Positions 1 to 7,425 of a stretch of DNA of 21,343 bases are shown in pieces (the stretch's first letter is position 1; each line of letters opens with the position of its first letter). Below the pieces are notes generated by a model. That model was not told where the DNA came from. It searched no databases and worked only from the letters and a program-made list of their open reading frames with translations. The stretch lies in assembly GCA_024683115.1 (NCBI GenBank), contig JAIKYM010000156.1:1-21343 (forward strand). The letters run 5' to 3'. The DNA is from Bacilli bacterium (lineage in GTDB: Bacteria > Bacillota_I > Bacilli_A > RF39 > UBA660). The translations under genes and the position numbers were made by a program.

Positions 1-59
1 AACAATACGTTTATTAATAAAATATAAAATCCAATTTTAATTTGATCTTTATATCTCAT
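1..59 (-). CDS. N-terminal fragment of a predicted membrane protein (runs off the left edge)
   Basis: Only the first 19 codons are inside the window. The ATG (complement of 57-59) is preceded by AGGAAGGTG at a normal distance, so the start is well supported. The peptide begins MRYKDQIKIG and becomes hydrophobic from about residue 9 (GFYILLINVL), suggesting a signal anchor or first membrane segment. It is the second leftward gene after rplQ, where many Bacilli have ECF transporter genes, but nothing here identifies a family. Confidence 0.55.
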   Translation of the reverse strand, partial: MRYKDQIKIGFYILLINVL

Positions 60-108
60 ATTAACACCTTCCTAGATAAGGATATCATATTTAAGAAATT
101 AGATAAAT

Positions 109-136
109 AAAAAGACTTGATAAATCAAGTCTTTTT
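109..136 (-). terminator. Rho-independent terminator after the 138-785 gene
   Basis: 12-bp arms 109-120 and 125-136 (AAAAAGACTTGA and its complement) enclose a 4-nt loop. Read leftward, the 3' arm ends in TTTTT followed by ATTTATC, giving a U-rich tail. It begins 1 nt after the TAA stop at 138-140. The arms are also A-rich on the other side, so it could work in both directions, although no rightward gene needs it. Confidence 0.85.
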
Positions 137-137
137 A

Positions 138-785
138 TTAATCATGTTTTACTAGTTTTGTATCAAAAGAAGCAATCTTCCATTTATTATCAACTTTAGT
201 TAATTCTACATTAGCTTGATAATAATCATGTCCATGTACTTCATCATCACCTTTTGAATAACCAATTGTTGCTTTAATTTTTGTATCTGTAGCTTCTATA
301 GAATCTATAATTACATTATCATTGTAGAATGGATAAGATCCATATGGAGTTTTACAATACAATGTATTATTTTTAGTTACTAAATTAACTTTTACAACTT
401 TATTAACCATTTCATCAGTTAAAGTTTCAGATAGGCTCTTTTTAACTTCTTCTACTGTTTTATAATTTTTCATTTTATAGAATAATGCTTCATCAGTTTC
501 TATGATACTACCTTCATCAAGATCTTCCATAAGACAAAAACCATATCCAGTTAATCCTGTTTTTAAGTAATTATCAAGCATTGTCTTTGTAATATTCTTT
601 GCTTCTTCTAAATCTGCAGAACTTATAGCTGCTGTAGTTGTTGTAGTTGTAGTACTTGGTGTTGTATTATCATTTGAACCTGCTTTTGTATTCTTATCTT
701 TAATAATAAAGAAAACTAAACAACCTCCAAGTATAATTCCTACTACAAGTATTATAAACATCGCTACTATTATTTTTTTATTCAT
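138..785 (-). CDS. Membrane-anchored extracytoplasmic protein with Thr-rich linker, unknown function
   Basis: 215 residues. Residues 5-28 are a strong hydrophobic segment after MNKK, consistent with a single N-terminal anchor. Residues 31-54 are a hydrophilic linker with a run of threonines (about 41-51). The remainder (about 56-215) is a soluble, mixed alpha/beta domain with two cysteines (C84, C144) that would lie outside the membrane. The C-terminal stretch (YYQANVELTK to KWKIASF) looks like the closing beta strands of NTF2-like/DUF4878-type domains; that is inference from pattern only. LGGC at 19-22 resembles a lipobox, but the hydrophobic run continues past the Cys, so a plain transmembrane anchor is preferred. 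An AGGTGG site lies 8 nt before the ATG. It lies 63 nt downstream of rplQ, behind the rplQ terminator; no convincing promoter was resolved, so its expression could depend on read-through. Confidence 0.8.
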   Translation of the reverse strand: MNKKIIVAMFIILVVGIILGGCLVFFIIKDKNTKAGSNDNTTPSTTTTTTTAAISSADLEEAKNITKTMLDNYLKTGLTGYGFCLMEDLDEGSIIETDEALFYKMKNYKTVEEVKKSLSETLTDEMVNKVVKVNLVTKNNTLYCKTPYGSYPFYNDNVIIDSIEATDTKIKATIGYSKGDDEVHGHDYYQANVELTKVDNKWKIASFDTKLVKHD

Positions 786-839
786 ATATCACACCACCTA
801 TTATAATGATAACATATAGAATAAACTGGATAAAGAAAA

Positions 840-870
840 AAGACTTGATTAGTCAACTAATTCAAGTCTT
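840..870 (-). terminator. Terminator of the S10-spc-alpha operon, overlapping the rplQ 3' end
   Basis: Arms 840-848 (AAGACTTGA) and 862-870 pair perfectly; a second short stem (849-852 with 857-860, loop TCAA) continues the hairpin beyond a one-base bulge at 861. Leftward, the stem runs into TTTTTTCTTT. The rplQ stop (849-851) and its last codons lie inside the hairpin. Confidence 0.85.
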
Positions 871-1190
871 ACTGTCAAGGCATCGTCGCCTTTTCTTTCA
901 GTTAATTTAATAATTCTAGTATATCCACCATCACGTTTTGCATAACGTGGAGCTAATTCGTTAAATACTTTATTAACTACGTCTTTATCGTTATGTAAAA
1001 ATGCTAATGCTTTTCTTCTTGCAACTAAAGATCCATCTTTTCCATAAGTGATCATTTTATCAACGAACTTTCTTACTTCTTTAGCTCTTGCTTCAGTAGT
1101 AGTAACACCTTCGTTCATAATAACATCTTTAGTAATTCCGGCTAACATACTTCTTCTAATTCTTGATTCTCTTGATAATTTTCTGTACAT
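849..1190 (-). CDS. rplQ: 50S ribosomal protein L17 (bL17)
   Basis: 113 residues, the normal length for short bacterial L17. The N-terminus MYRKLSRES and the conserved block [21 protein letters not shown] (residues 30-50) are diagnostic. L17 sits on the solvent face of the large subunit near the tunnel exit and contacts several 23S domains. The start at 1190 is set by AAGGAGGTAA just upstream. It is the last gene of the array, 28 nt after rpoA, as in nearly all bacteria. The final residues RLELVD are encoded inside the transcription terminator, so the end of the protein and the end of the transcript are locked together. Confidence 0.97.
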   Translation of the reverse strand: MYRKLSRESRIRRSMLAGITKDVIMNEGVTTTEARAKEVRKFVDKMITYGKDGSLVARRKALAFLHNDKDVVNKVFNELAPRYAKRDGGYTRIIKLTERKGDDALTVRLELVD

Positions 1191-1218
1191 ATTTGTTACC
1201 TCCTTACTTATTTTTCAA

Positions 1219-2160
1219 TTATTCGTGGAACTTTAGTCCCATTTCAGCTACTTTATCTAAAACTTCTTTTAATGATTTCTTACCTAAGTTTCTAATCTTA
1301 GCAACTTCGTTTTCATTCATATCGATTAAATCTTGCATTGTGTTGATATTAGCTCTCTTTAAGCAATTGTATGCTCTAACTGAGAATTCGATTTCTTCAA
1401 TAGGAGTTTCTAAAGTCTTAGTAATAGTATCAACTTTCTTTTCTGCCATTATACCTGTCTTATCTGCAATTTCATTTAAGTCAGTTATAACTTTAAAATG
1501 TTCAATTAATATTTTACCAGCTAAAGCCATAGCTTCTTCTGGAGTCATTGATCCGTTTGTATATACATACATTGTTAACTTATCAAAGTTTTCATTTTGT
1601 CCAACACGTGTAGGATCAACTTCAGGTAAAACTTTTTCGATTGGTGAGTAGTTAGAATCTACTGGAATAACACCAGGGATATCTCCACCCATTAATTTCT
1701 TGTTTTCTTTTGCATCAACATATCCTCTACCATTTTCAACAGTTAATTCCATGTCGATTTTTCCACCTTTAACTAAGTTACAAATAACAAGTTCAGGATT
1801 TACAATTTCGATATCAGCATCATGTTCAATATCACCAGCAGTAACTGGACCTTCATTTGAAACACATAAATGCATTACTTTTTTAGTGTCAGAATAATTC
1901 TTAACTACTAAAGACTTAATGTTAAGAATGATATTCATAACGTCTTCTTTAATTCCATCTACTTTTTGGAATTCATGCATAACACCCTCGATCTTAACGC
2001 TAGTAACAGCTGATCCTGGCATTGAAGATAACATAACTCTTCTTAATGCATTTCCTAAAGTTGTACCAAATCCTCTTTCAAGTGGTTTAATAACAAACTT
2101 TCCATAGTTTTTTGTTTGATCATATTCAGTTATTTCGTATTCTGGTTTTTCAAAATTCAT
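1219..2160 (-). CDS. rpoA: DNA-directed RNA polymerase alpha subunit
   Basis: 313 residues, a full-length alpha. The N-terminal dimerisation/assembly domain has the conserved block KPLERGFGTTLGNALRRVML (residues 25-44). The C-terminal domain spans about 254-313 and keeps the DNA- and activator-contacting set seen in E. coli: R262, N265, C266, and G293/K294/K295/S296 in the NLGKKSL helix-hairpin-helix (three lower than E. coli numbering). The intact C-terminal domain means UP-element recognition should be possible. It follows rpsK by 21 nt and precedes rplQ by 28 nt, the usual alpha-operon order, which couples polymerase and ribosome synthesis. Confidence 0.98.
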   Translation of the reverse strand: MNFEKPEYEITEYDQTKNYGKFVIKPLERGFGTTLGNALRRVMLSSMPGSAVTSVKIEGVMHEFQKVDGIKEDVMNIILNIKSLVVKNYSDTKKVMHLCVSNEGPVTAGDIEHDADIEIVNPELVICNLVKGGKIDMELTVENGRGYVDAKENKKLMGGDIPGVIPVDSNYSPIEKVLPEVDPTRVGQNENFDKLTMYVYTNGSMTPEEAMALAGKILIEHFKVITDLNEIADKTGIMAEKKVDTITKTLETPIEEIEFSVRAYNCLKRANINTMQDLIDMNENEVAKIRNLGKKSLKEVLDKVAEMGLKFHE

Positions 2161-2181
2161 AATATACTCCTTTTACCTTAA

Positions 2182-2565
2182 TTAATTTCTTGGACGTTTT
2201 GGTGGTCTACAACCATTATGTGGTACTGGTGTCTCATCATTAATCGAAGTAATTTCTAAACCTACAGCTTGTAGTGAACGAATAGCAGTTTCTCTTCCTC
2301 CACCTAAACCTTTAACGAAAACATCAACTTTTACTACTCCACATTCTTGTGCAGCTTTACCAGCAGATTCAGCAGCTAAACCAGCAGCATAAGATGTTTT
2401 CTTCTTAGAACCTTTATACCCAATAGTTCCTGATGAAGCCCAGCTTATTGTATTTCCTTCTTTATCAGTAATAGTTACTAATGTATTGTTATAAGTTGTA
2501 GAAATATGTGCTTGTGCTTCAGGAATATTCTTTTTAACTTTTCTTTTTCTTCTATTATAAGCCAT
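2182..2565 (-). CDS. rpsK: 30S ribosomal protein S11 (uS11)
   Basis: 127 residues, full length. The [11 protein letters not shown] and WASSG segments and the C-terminal [12 protein letters not shown] tail are typical of S11, which lies in the 30S platform next to S6, S18 and S21 and lines the mRNA exit path near the E site. The usual VKGPGSGRE loop reads VKGLGGGRE here (residues about 85-93), a mild variation. AGGAGGATTAAAGT precedes the ATG. Gaps are 19 nt from rpsM and 21 nt to rpoA. Confidence 0.98.
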   Translation of the reverse strand: MAYNRRKRKVKKNIPEAQAHISTTYNNTLVTITDKEGNTISWASSGTIGYKGSKKKTSYAAGLAAESAGKAAQECGVVKVDVFVKGLGGGRETAIRSLQAVGLEITSINDETPVPHNGCRPPKRPRN

Positions 2566-2584
2566 ACTTTAATCCTCCTATTTA

Positions 2585-2959
2585 TTATTTAGTTGCTTTC
2601 TTCTTATTTGCAACAACTTTACCTTTACCCTTACGAGTTCTAGCATTTCTAGATGTTCTTTGTCCATGAACTGGAAGACCTTTTTTATGTCTAGTTCCTT
2701 GATAAGAATTGATTTCCATCTTATTCTTAATATTCATTTGAACTTCTCTTCTTAAATCACCTTCAACAAGGTATTTATCAACTTCAGTTCTAATTTTAGC
2801 TTCATCATCTAAAGTTAAATCTTGAACTTTCATATCAGGATCTAATCCTGCGTCCATACAAATCTTTTTACCTAAACTTTGTCCAATTCCATGAATTGAA
2901 GTTAAACCAATAAATAATGATTTTGTTTTTGGTAATTCTACGTTCTTAATACGTGCCAT
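2585..2959 (-). CDS. rpsM: 30S ribosomal protein S13 (uS13)
   Basis: 124 residues. It begins [10 protein letters not shown] and has the helix-two-turn-helix segment [12 protein letters not shown] (about 23-34) and the basic tail [20 protein letters not shown] (about 89-108), which in the assembled subunit reaches towards the A- and P-site tRNAs. S13 binds the 16S 3' major domain in the head and forms bridges B1a/B1b with L5. The extreme C-terminus is lysine-rich ([15 protein letters not shown]). The gene starts the alpha-operon segment behind rpmJ (13 nt gap). Confidence 0.98.
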   Translation of the reverse strand: MARIKNVELPKTKSLFIGLTSIHGIGQSLGKKICMDAGLDPDMKVQDLTLDDEAKIRTEVDKYLVEGDLRREVQMNIKNKMEINSYQGTRHKKGLPVHGQRTSRNARTRKGKGKVVANKKKATK

Positions 2960-2972
2960 ATACTATTTCCTC

Positions 2973-3086
2973 CTAACCTTGTACTTGTTTGTGTTTTGGA
3001 TTTTCACAAATAACTCTTATTTTGCCTTTTCTTTTAATAACTTTACATTTAGGGCATATTGGTTTTACAGATGCTCTTACTTTCAT
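2973..3086 (-). CDS. rpmJ: 50S ribosomal protein L36 (bL36), zinc-binding type
   Basis: 37 codons between infA and rpsM. The translation starts [14 protein letters not shown] and ends QVQG before TAG at 2973-2975. It carries the zinc-ribbon ligands C11, C14, C27 and H32, so this is the zinc-containing (C+) form rather than the zinc-free paralogue made under zinc starvation in some bacteria. L36 folds around rRNA near the base of the GTPase-associated region of 23S. The start is fixed by GGAGG ending 8 nt upstream of the ATG; that site sits in the 17-nt gap after infA. Confidence 0.96.
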   Translation of the reverse strand: MKVRASVKPICPKCKVIKRKGKIRVICENPKHKQVQG

Positions 3087-3103
3087 AAATAAACCTCCAT
3101 TTA

Positions 3104-3316
3104 TTATTTTCTATATTTTATAATCCCATGTGTTAAATCAGTTGGTGACATTTCGATAGTAACTCTATCGCCTGCTAAAATACGGATCATGTTCATACGT
3201 ATTTTACCAGAAACACGGGCTGTTACGATCATTCCATTGTCTAATTGTACTCTATATATTTCATGAGTAACATCTAAGACTTTTCCTTCAACTTCAATTT
3301 TTTGTTCTTTTGCCAT
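3104..3316 (-). CDS. infA: Translation initiation factor IF-1
   Basis: 70 residues, starting [12 protein letters not shown] further in-frame ATG at 3352 would add 12 residues but would overlap map by 29 nt and has no better ribosome site; the ATG at 3314-3316 has AGGAG upstream inside the map 3' end and gives the family length. The protein is a single S1-like OB fold that binds the 30S A site during initiation. The conserved [18 protein letters not shown] core is present. The loop normally reading HISGK is RVSGK here (residues 34-38). Gaps are 7 nt from map and 17 nt to rpmJ. Confidence 0.96.
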   Translation of the reverse strand: MAKEQKIEVEGKVLDVTHEIYRVQLDNGMIVTARVSGKIRMNMIRILAGDRVTIEMSPTDLTHGIIKYRK

Positions 3317-3323
3317 ATTCTTT

Positions 3324-4073
3324 TTACTCTCCTGTAAGTATCTCGTAACCATCTTCTGTAATAGCTACGGTATGTTCAAAATGAGCGGATGGACTTCCAT
3401 CTTGACTAACTATAGTCCAGTCATCATCCATTATTGCTACTTGTCTTTTTCCTGCAGTTAACATTGGCTCGATTGCAATTACTTGACCTTTCTTTAAAAT
3501 CATTCCTTCACCATATCTACCATAGTTTGGAATAAAAGGATCTTCATGTACATCTTTACCTACACCATGTCCACCAATTTCATGCGGAACAGATAATCCA
3601 TGCTTTTCTGCATATTGTTGAATTCTTGCAGAACAATTACCAATTGGTACGCCTGCTTTTAATTCTTTTAATCCAGCATATAATGCTCTTTTTGTATGAT
3701 ACATTAAATGTTCTTTTTCTTTACTAACTTTACCAACTGGCCATGTAGTAGCAGAATCTGCTATATAACCATCTAGTTTAGTCATTATATCAAAAGTAAT
3801 GATATCGCCTTCTTTAAGAAGTACATTATCTTTACCAATTCCATGTACTATTTCATCATTTAATGAAATACATATATTACATGGAAAACCTTCATAACCT
3901 TTTGATGCAGGAATTCCACCATGTGATTTGATAAAATTCCCAGCTTCATCATCAAGGTATTTAGTTGAGATACCAGGTTTAATTAAACTAGCCAAATACT
4001 CATGACATTGTTTATTAATAACACCAGCTTTTTTAATTTTTTCTATTTCTGTATCACTATAAATATTAATCAT
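3324..4073 (-). CDS. map: Type I methionine aminopeptidase
   Basis: 249 residues, the short bacterial type Ia form without an N-terminal zinc extension. It removes the initiator methionine from nascent proteins after deformylation. The full pita-bread metal site can be seen: D95 and D106 (TFDI and ADSA), H169 (GGHGVG), E202 (IEPML) and E233 (FEHT), with the substrate-side H77 in IVHGIG. The ATG abuts the adk stop codon (TAG-ATG, no gap), so translation is probably coupled. It sits between adk and infA as in Bacillus. Confidence 0.97.
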   Translation of the reverse strand: MINIYSDTEIEKIKKAGVINKQCHEYLASLIKPGISTKYLDDEAGNFIKSHGGIPASKGYEGFPCNICISLNDEIVHGIGKDNVLLKEGDIITFDIMTKLDGYIADSATTWPVGKVSKEKEHLMYHTKRALYAGLKELKAGVPIGNCSARIQQYAEKHGLSVPHEIGGHGVGKDVHEDPFIPNYGRYGEGMILKKGQVIAIEPMLTAGKRQVAIMDDDWTIVSQDGSPSAHFEHTVAITEDGYEILTGE

Positions 4074-4721
4074 CTAAATAATCACTTCTTCGATTTTCTT
4101 AAATGTATCTTCTGGAGTTCCAGAATTATCGATAACATTTAACAATTCTATTTCTTTATAATAATCTAATAAAGGTTGTGTATTATCTAAATAAGTATCA
4201 AATCTTGTGTTGAAAGTTTCTTCATTGTCGTCTGATCTAGATTCTAAATCTATTTGACAATCATCACATTTGCCATCAACCTTTGGTTTCATTATTTCTT
4301 CATATTTATTATAACCTTTTCCACAATTAGGACAAGTCATTCTTCCTAATGCTCTATGCATTGCAAGTTCTTTATCCATGTCTAAATATAAAACATGATC
4401 AATTTTCATATTTAGTTCCTCAAGCATTTCATCTAGCATATGTGCTTGATTCAAATTACGTGGAAAACCATCTAATATGAATCCTTTTTTTATATCATTT
4501 TCCATTAATCTGTTTTTAAGTAAATCTATAACGATATCATCAGCAATTAACTCACCGGTAGACATCTTTTCTTGTAATGATTTACCTAACTCAGATCCTT
4601 TATTTACTTCAGCTCTTAGTAAATCACCAGTGGAAATATGGGCAACCCCATATTTCTCAACTAGTAACGCACTTTGAGTCCCCTTGCCTGCAGCAGGTGG
4701 GGCAACAAATATTATATTCAT
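4074..4721 (-). CDS. adk: Adenylate kinase, zinc-LID type
   Basis: 215 residues, the long bacterial form. It interconverts ATP + AMP and 2 ADP in the cytoplasm. The LID (about 128-160) has CPNC (C130, C133) and CDDC (C152, C155), the four-cysteine zinc site of Gram-positive enzymes. The AMP-binding region STGDLLR (30-36) and the FILDGFPR motif (81-88) are intact. The P-loop reads A7-P-P-A10-A-G-K-G-T, with alanines where the family usually has glycines at positions 7 and 10; the catalytic K13 is kept. The start overlaps the secY stop by 4 nt (ATGA), with GGAGA upstream inside secY. The gene appears functional. Confidence 0.96.
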   Translation of the reverse strand: MNIIFVAPPAAGKGTQSALLVEKYGVAHISTGDLLRAEVNKGSELGKSLQEKMSTGELIADDIVIDLLKNRLMENDIKKGFILDGFPRNLNQAHMLDEMLEELNMKIDHVLYLDMDKELAMHRALGRMTCPNCGKGYNKYEEIMKPKVDGKCDDCQIDLESRSDDNEETFNTRFDTYLDNTQPLLDYYKEIELLNVIDNSGTPEDTFKKIEEVII

Positions 4722-5986
4722 CTATTGTGTCTTCTCCTATAATTAGTATCATAACTTCTTGAAACAATTGATGATTCAAGTTGTTTATAAGTTTCAAGAG
4801 CAACACCTACAACTATCAATAATCCTGTTCCACCAAGTGTAACAGCGCTAGATAAACCTGATAGTTTAGAGAATAATATTGGAATTGCAGCTAGTATTGC
4901 GAGTGATGCACTACCAACTACAGTTAATCTTGTAATAGTTCCTTTGAAATAAGCTTGAGTCTTTTCACCAGGAGTAATACCAGGTATATAAGCTCTAGAC
5001 TTATCTAAGTTTTCAGACATTTCTTTTGGATTTAATTCCATTAAGGAATAAACATATCCAAATGCAAATATTAATGCGATATAAATAATAAAGCCTGTTA
5101 ATGAAGTATATACAATATAATTATCAACAAATTGTGTGAAAGCTTCATTCTTTATAAGGCCGCCAATTAATGATGGAATACTAGTTAAAGCACTCGCAAA
5201 GATAACTGGCATAACATTTGCTGAATTTAATTTTAAAGGTATATAAGATTGTTCTTTAGCATAAGAACTAACTGTTCTTGTACTATGTTGAATTGGTATT
5301 CTTCTTTCAGCTATTTCAGTAAATACAACACCTATTAATATAAATAAGTATGCAAGAATGAATACAACAAATAAGATAATACCTAACCAAGTTTCAAATG
5401 TACCAGCCATAATTAATTCATTATAAGCTGTAGTAAATGTTGTTGGTAAGCTATTAACTATACCTGCCATGATGAATAAAGAAACACCATTTCCTATACC
5501 CTTTTTAGTAATTTCATCAGCTAGCCATAGTAGTAAGGATGTACCAGCAGTTAATATTACTGTAGTCTTTACAATAGTAACAGTTTCGCCACCTAAGAAA
5601 GCTACAGAATAAATGTAACCTTGAACAAAAGCAAATAGGATACCTAAATATCTATTAATTCTATTAATCTTTTGTCTACCAGTAGCACCTTGTTCTTTTA
5701 ATTCTTTAAAATAAGGAATAATATCCATTTGTAATAATTGTGTTATGATTGATGCCGTAATGTAAGGCATAACACCTAACGCAAATATCGAAAAAGTTCT
5801 TAAACTACCACCACTCATTAGGTTTAATAAATCTAAGAAGCCTAAGTTTTGTGTAATTTGTTTTGCACCAGGAACCATAATATTAGTTCCTAGTCCAAAT
5901 ATAGCTAGCACAAACAAGGTGAAGTAGATTCTTTTTCTTAAATCTTTATTACTTGGAGTAAATAATCCTTTAAGATTTGAAAACAT
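4718..5986 (-). CDS. secY: Preprotein translocase subunit SecY
   Basis: 422 residues with about ten hydrophobic segments, starting MFSNLKGLF. SecY is the channel of the SecYEG translocon in the cytoplasmic membrane. Recognisable blocks are the first segment with GLGTNIMVPG, TASIITQLLQMDIIP (77-91), RRIPIQHSTRT in the cytoplasmic loop before TM6, and the conserved IPLKLNSANVMPVIFA (about 248-263). The C-terminal tail ends YDTNYRRRHNR, the cytoplasmic region that contacts SecA and ribosomes in other species. It starts 1 nt after the rplO stop and ends in the only TGA stop codon in the window, overlapping adk. Confidence 0.97.
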   Translation of the reverse strand: MFSNLKGLFTPSNKDLRKRIYFTLFVLAIFGLGTNIMVPGAKQITQNLGFLDLLNLMSGGSLRTFSIFALGVMPYITASIITQLLQMDIIPYFKELKEQGATGRQKINRINRYLGILFAFVQGYIYSVAFLGGETVTIVKTTVILTAGTSLLLWLADEITKKGIGNGVSLFIMAGIVNSLPTTFTTAYNELIMAGTFETWLGIILFVVFILAYLFILIGVVFTEIAERRIPIQHSTRTVSSYAKEQSYIPLKLNSANVMPVIFASALTSIPSLIGGLIKNEAFTQFVDNYIVYTSLTGFIIYIALIFAFGYVYSLMELNPKEMSENLDKSRAYIPGITPGEKTQAYFKGTITRLTVVGSASLAILAAIPILFSKLSGLSSAVTLGGTGLLIVVGVALETYKQLESSIVSRSYDTNYRRRHNR

Positions 5987-5987
5987 C

Positions 5988-6428
5988 TTAAATCACCTCT
6001 GTTGTTCCGCCTGCTTCTTCAATCTTAGTAACAGCTACAGATGAGAATCTATGAGCTTTTACTGTTAATTTCTTTTCTAATTTACCATTAGCTAAAACTT
6101 TAATTCCGCATAATGGTTTCTTGATAATTCCAGATTCTACTAATAATTCTGGAGTAACTTCTGTTCCGTTTTCGAATCTATTTAAATCAGATAAATTGAT
6201 TACTGCAAATTCAGTTCTAAATTTAGCATTATTAAATCCTCTTTTTGGAACTCTTCTATAGAATGGAGTTTGTCCACCTTCAAACCAAGGTTTAATTGAA
6301 ACTCCTGATCTAGCTTTTTGACCTTTTTCACCTTTACCAGCAGTTTTACCTTGTCCTGATCCAGGTCCACGTCCAATTCTTTTTCTATCTTTAGTTTCTG
6401 GAGATTTTTTTAATTCATTTAATTTCAT
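5988..6428 (-). CDS. rplO: 50S ribosomal protein L15 (uL15)
   Basis: 146 residues from the ATG at 6426-6428. The open frame continues upstream to 6467 but inside rps[22 protein letters not shown] is the normal L15 N-terminus, and a GAGGAG site 7 nt upstream supports it. The glycine/lysine-rich N-terminal extension ([20 protein letters not shown]) that threads through 23S rRNA is present, followed by a globular domain from about residue 70. It lies 1 nt after rpsE; in most Bacilli rpmD would sit between these two genes and it does not here. Confidence 0.97.
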   Translation of the reverse strand: MKLNELKKSPETKDRKRIGRGPGSGQGKTAGKGEKGQKARSGVSIKPWFEGGQTPFYRRVPKRGFNNAKFRTEFAVINLSDLNRFENGTEVTPELLVESGIIKKPLCGIKVLANGKLEKKLTVKAHRFSSVAVTKIEEAGGTTEVI

Positions 6429-6429
6429 A

Positions 6430-7038
6430 TTATAACTCCTCAACTTTCTTTCCACGTAACTCAGCAATTTGTTCTGATGTACGTTCTGATTGTAATGCAG
6501 CTAATGTAGCTTTAGCAACATTAACTTTTGTATTTGATCCTAATGATTTAGATACAACATCTTTAATACCAGCGATTTCAAGAATAGCACGAGCAGCACC
6601 ACCAGCAATGATTCCAGTACCTTTTGGTGCAGGTTTAATCATTACGCTTGATTTCCCGCATGATCCGTTAGCATCATGAGGTATAGTTCTATTACCATCT
6701 ACTAATGAAACTTTTACTAAGTTCTTATTAGCAGCTTGTAATGCTTTCTTAATTGCTTCTGGAGCTTCATTAGCTTTTCCTGAACCAATTCCAACTAAAC
6801 CTTTGCCATCACCAACAGCCATAGTAGCAGAGAATCTCATGTGACGTCCACCTTTAGTAACCTTAGTTACTCTCTTTAAATCGATTACTCTTTCGTCTAG
6901 CATTTTCTTTTTAGAATCAAAATTTCTCTTTGGTCTAAATTCTCTTTTACCTTCAGATTTTCTTTCAGGTTTATTTTCAGTTTTTTCTTCAACAACTTCT
7001 TCAGTTGTTTCAACTACTTCTTTAATTTCTTCAGCCAT
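6430..7038 (-). CDS. rpsE: 30S ribosomal protein S5 (uS5) with charged N-terminal extension
   Basis: 202 residues from the ATG at 7036-7038, which has AGGAGGTG 4-5 nt upstream; the longer frame to 7080 overlaps rplR and lacks a better site. The core from about residue 46 ([15 protein letters not shown]) is ordinary S5: double-stranded-RNA-binding-like domain with GGRHMRFSA, then the C-terminal domain with [18 protein letters not shown]5 shapes the mRNA entry site and affects decoding accuracy. Residues 1-45 are an addition relative to the usual protein of about 166 residues: an acidic head ([17 protein letters not shown]) followed by a basic stretch. The nonapeptide EVVETTEEV also occurs in the L3 tail. 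Confidence 0.95.
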   Translation of the reverse strand: MAEEIKEVVETTEEVVEEKTENKPERKSEGKREFRPKRNFDSKKKMLDERVIDLKRVTKVTKGGRHMRFSATMAVGDGKGLVGIGSGKANEAPEAIKKALQAANKNLVKVSLVDGNRTIPHDANGSCGKSSVMIKPAPKGTGIIAGGAARAILEIAGIKDVVSKSLGSNTKVNVAKATLAALQSERTSEQIAELRGKKVEEL

Positions 7039-7048
7039 ACTACACCTC

Positions 7049-7405
7049 CTAGAATTCCAATCCGTTCTCACGTGCAGCATCAGCTAATGCTTGTACACGT
7101 CCATGATATTGATATCCACCTCTATCAAAAACTACTCTTTTGATTCCAGCTTTAACAGCTTTCTTAGCGATATCAGCACCAACAATTTTAGCACCTTCAA
7201 CGTTTCCACCATTTTTAATCTTTAGTTCAACGCTTGATGAAGAACATAAAGTATTACCATTTTCATCATCAATTACTTGTGCGAAAATATGAGAATTAGA
7301 TCTAAATACGTTTAATCTAGGACATTCTTTAGTTCCAGATACGCTCTTACGAACTCTAGCATGTCTTCTTACTCTTGCAACATTATTTGCTTCTTTTTTA
7401 ATCAT
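7049..7405 (-). CDS. rplR: 50S ribosomal protein L18 (uL18)
   Basis: 118 residues. The N-terminal basic segment [15 protein letters not shown], the [19 protein letters not shown] strand block and the C-terminal [21 protein letters not shown] motif identify L18, which together with L5 binds 5S rRNA and docks it in the central protuberance. AGGAGG lies upstream of the ATG in a 20-nt gap after rplF. The rpsE ribosome site is located right after its TAG stop. Confidence 0.98.
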   Translation of the reverse strand: MIKKEANNVARVRRHARVRKSVSGTKECPRLNVFRSNSHIFAQVIDDENGNTLCSSSSVELKIKNGGNVEGAKIVGADIAKKAVKAGIKRVVFDRGGYQYHGRVQALADAARENGLEF

Positions 7406-7425
7406 ACTTCATTTCCTCCTATCAA

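Noticed and set aside
138..785. Lipoprotein reading based on LGGC at residues 19-22
   Set aside because: The hydrophobic run continues for several residues after the Cys, which fits a transmembrane anchor better.
800..805. TATAAT upstream of the 138-785 gene as its -10 element
   Set aside because: It directly abuts the AGGTGG site, so transcription would start downstream of the ribosome site; no -35 supports it.
3317..3352. Longer infA start
   Set aside because: It overlaps map and adds residues absent from IF1; ATG at 3316 has its own ribosome site.
4718..4721. UGA read as tryptophan, as in Mycoplasma
   Set aside because: Tryptophans checked are TGG and all genes are intact under the standard code.
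6429..6467. Longer rplO start
   Set aside because: It lies in rpsE coding sequence; MKLNELKKS is the conserved L15 start.
7039..7080. Longer rpsE start
   Set aside because: It overlaps rplR; the AGGAGGTG site fits the ATG at 7038.
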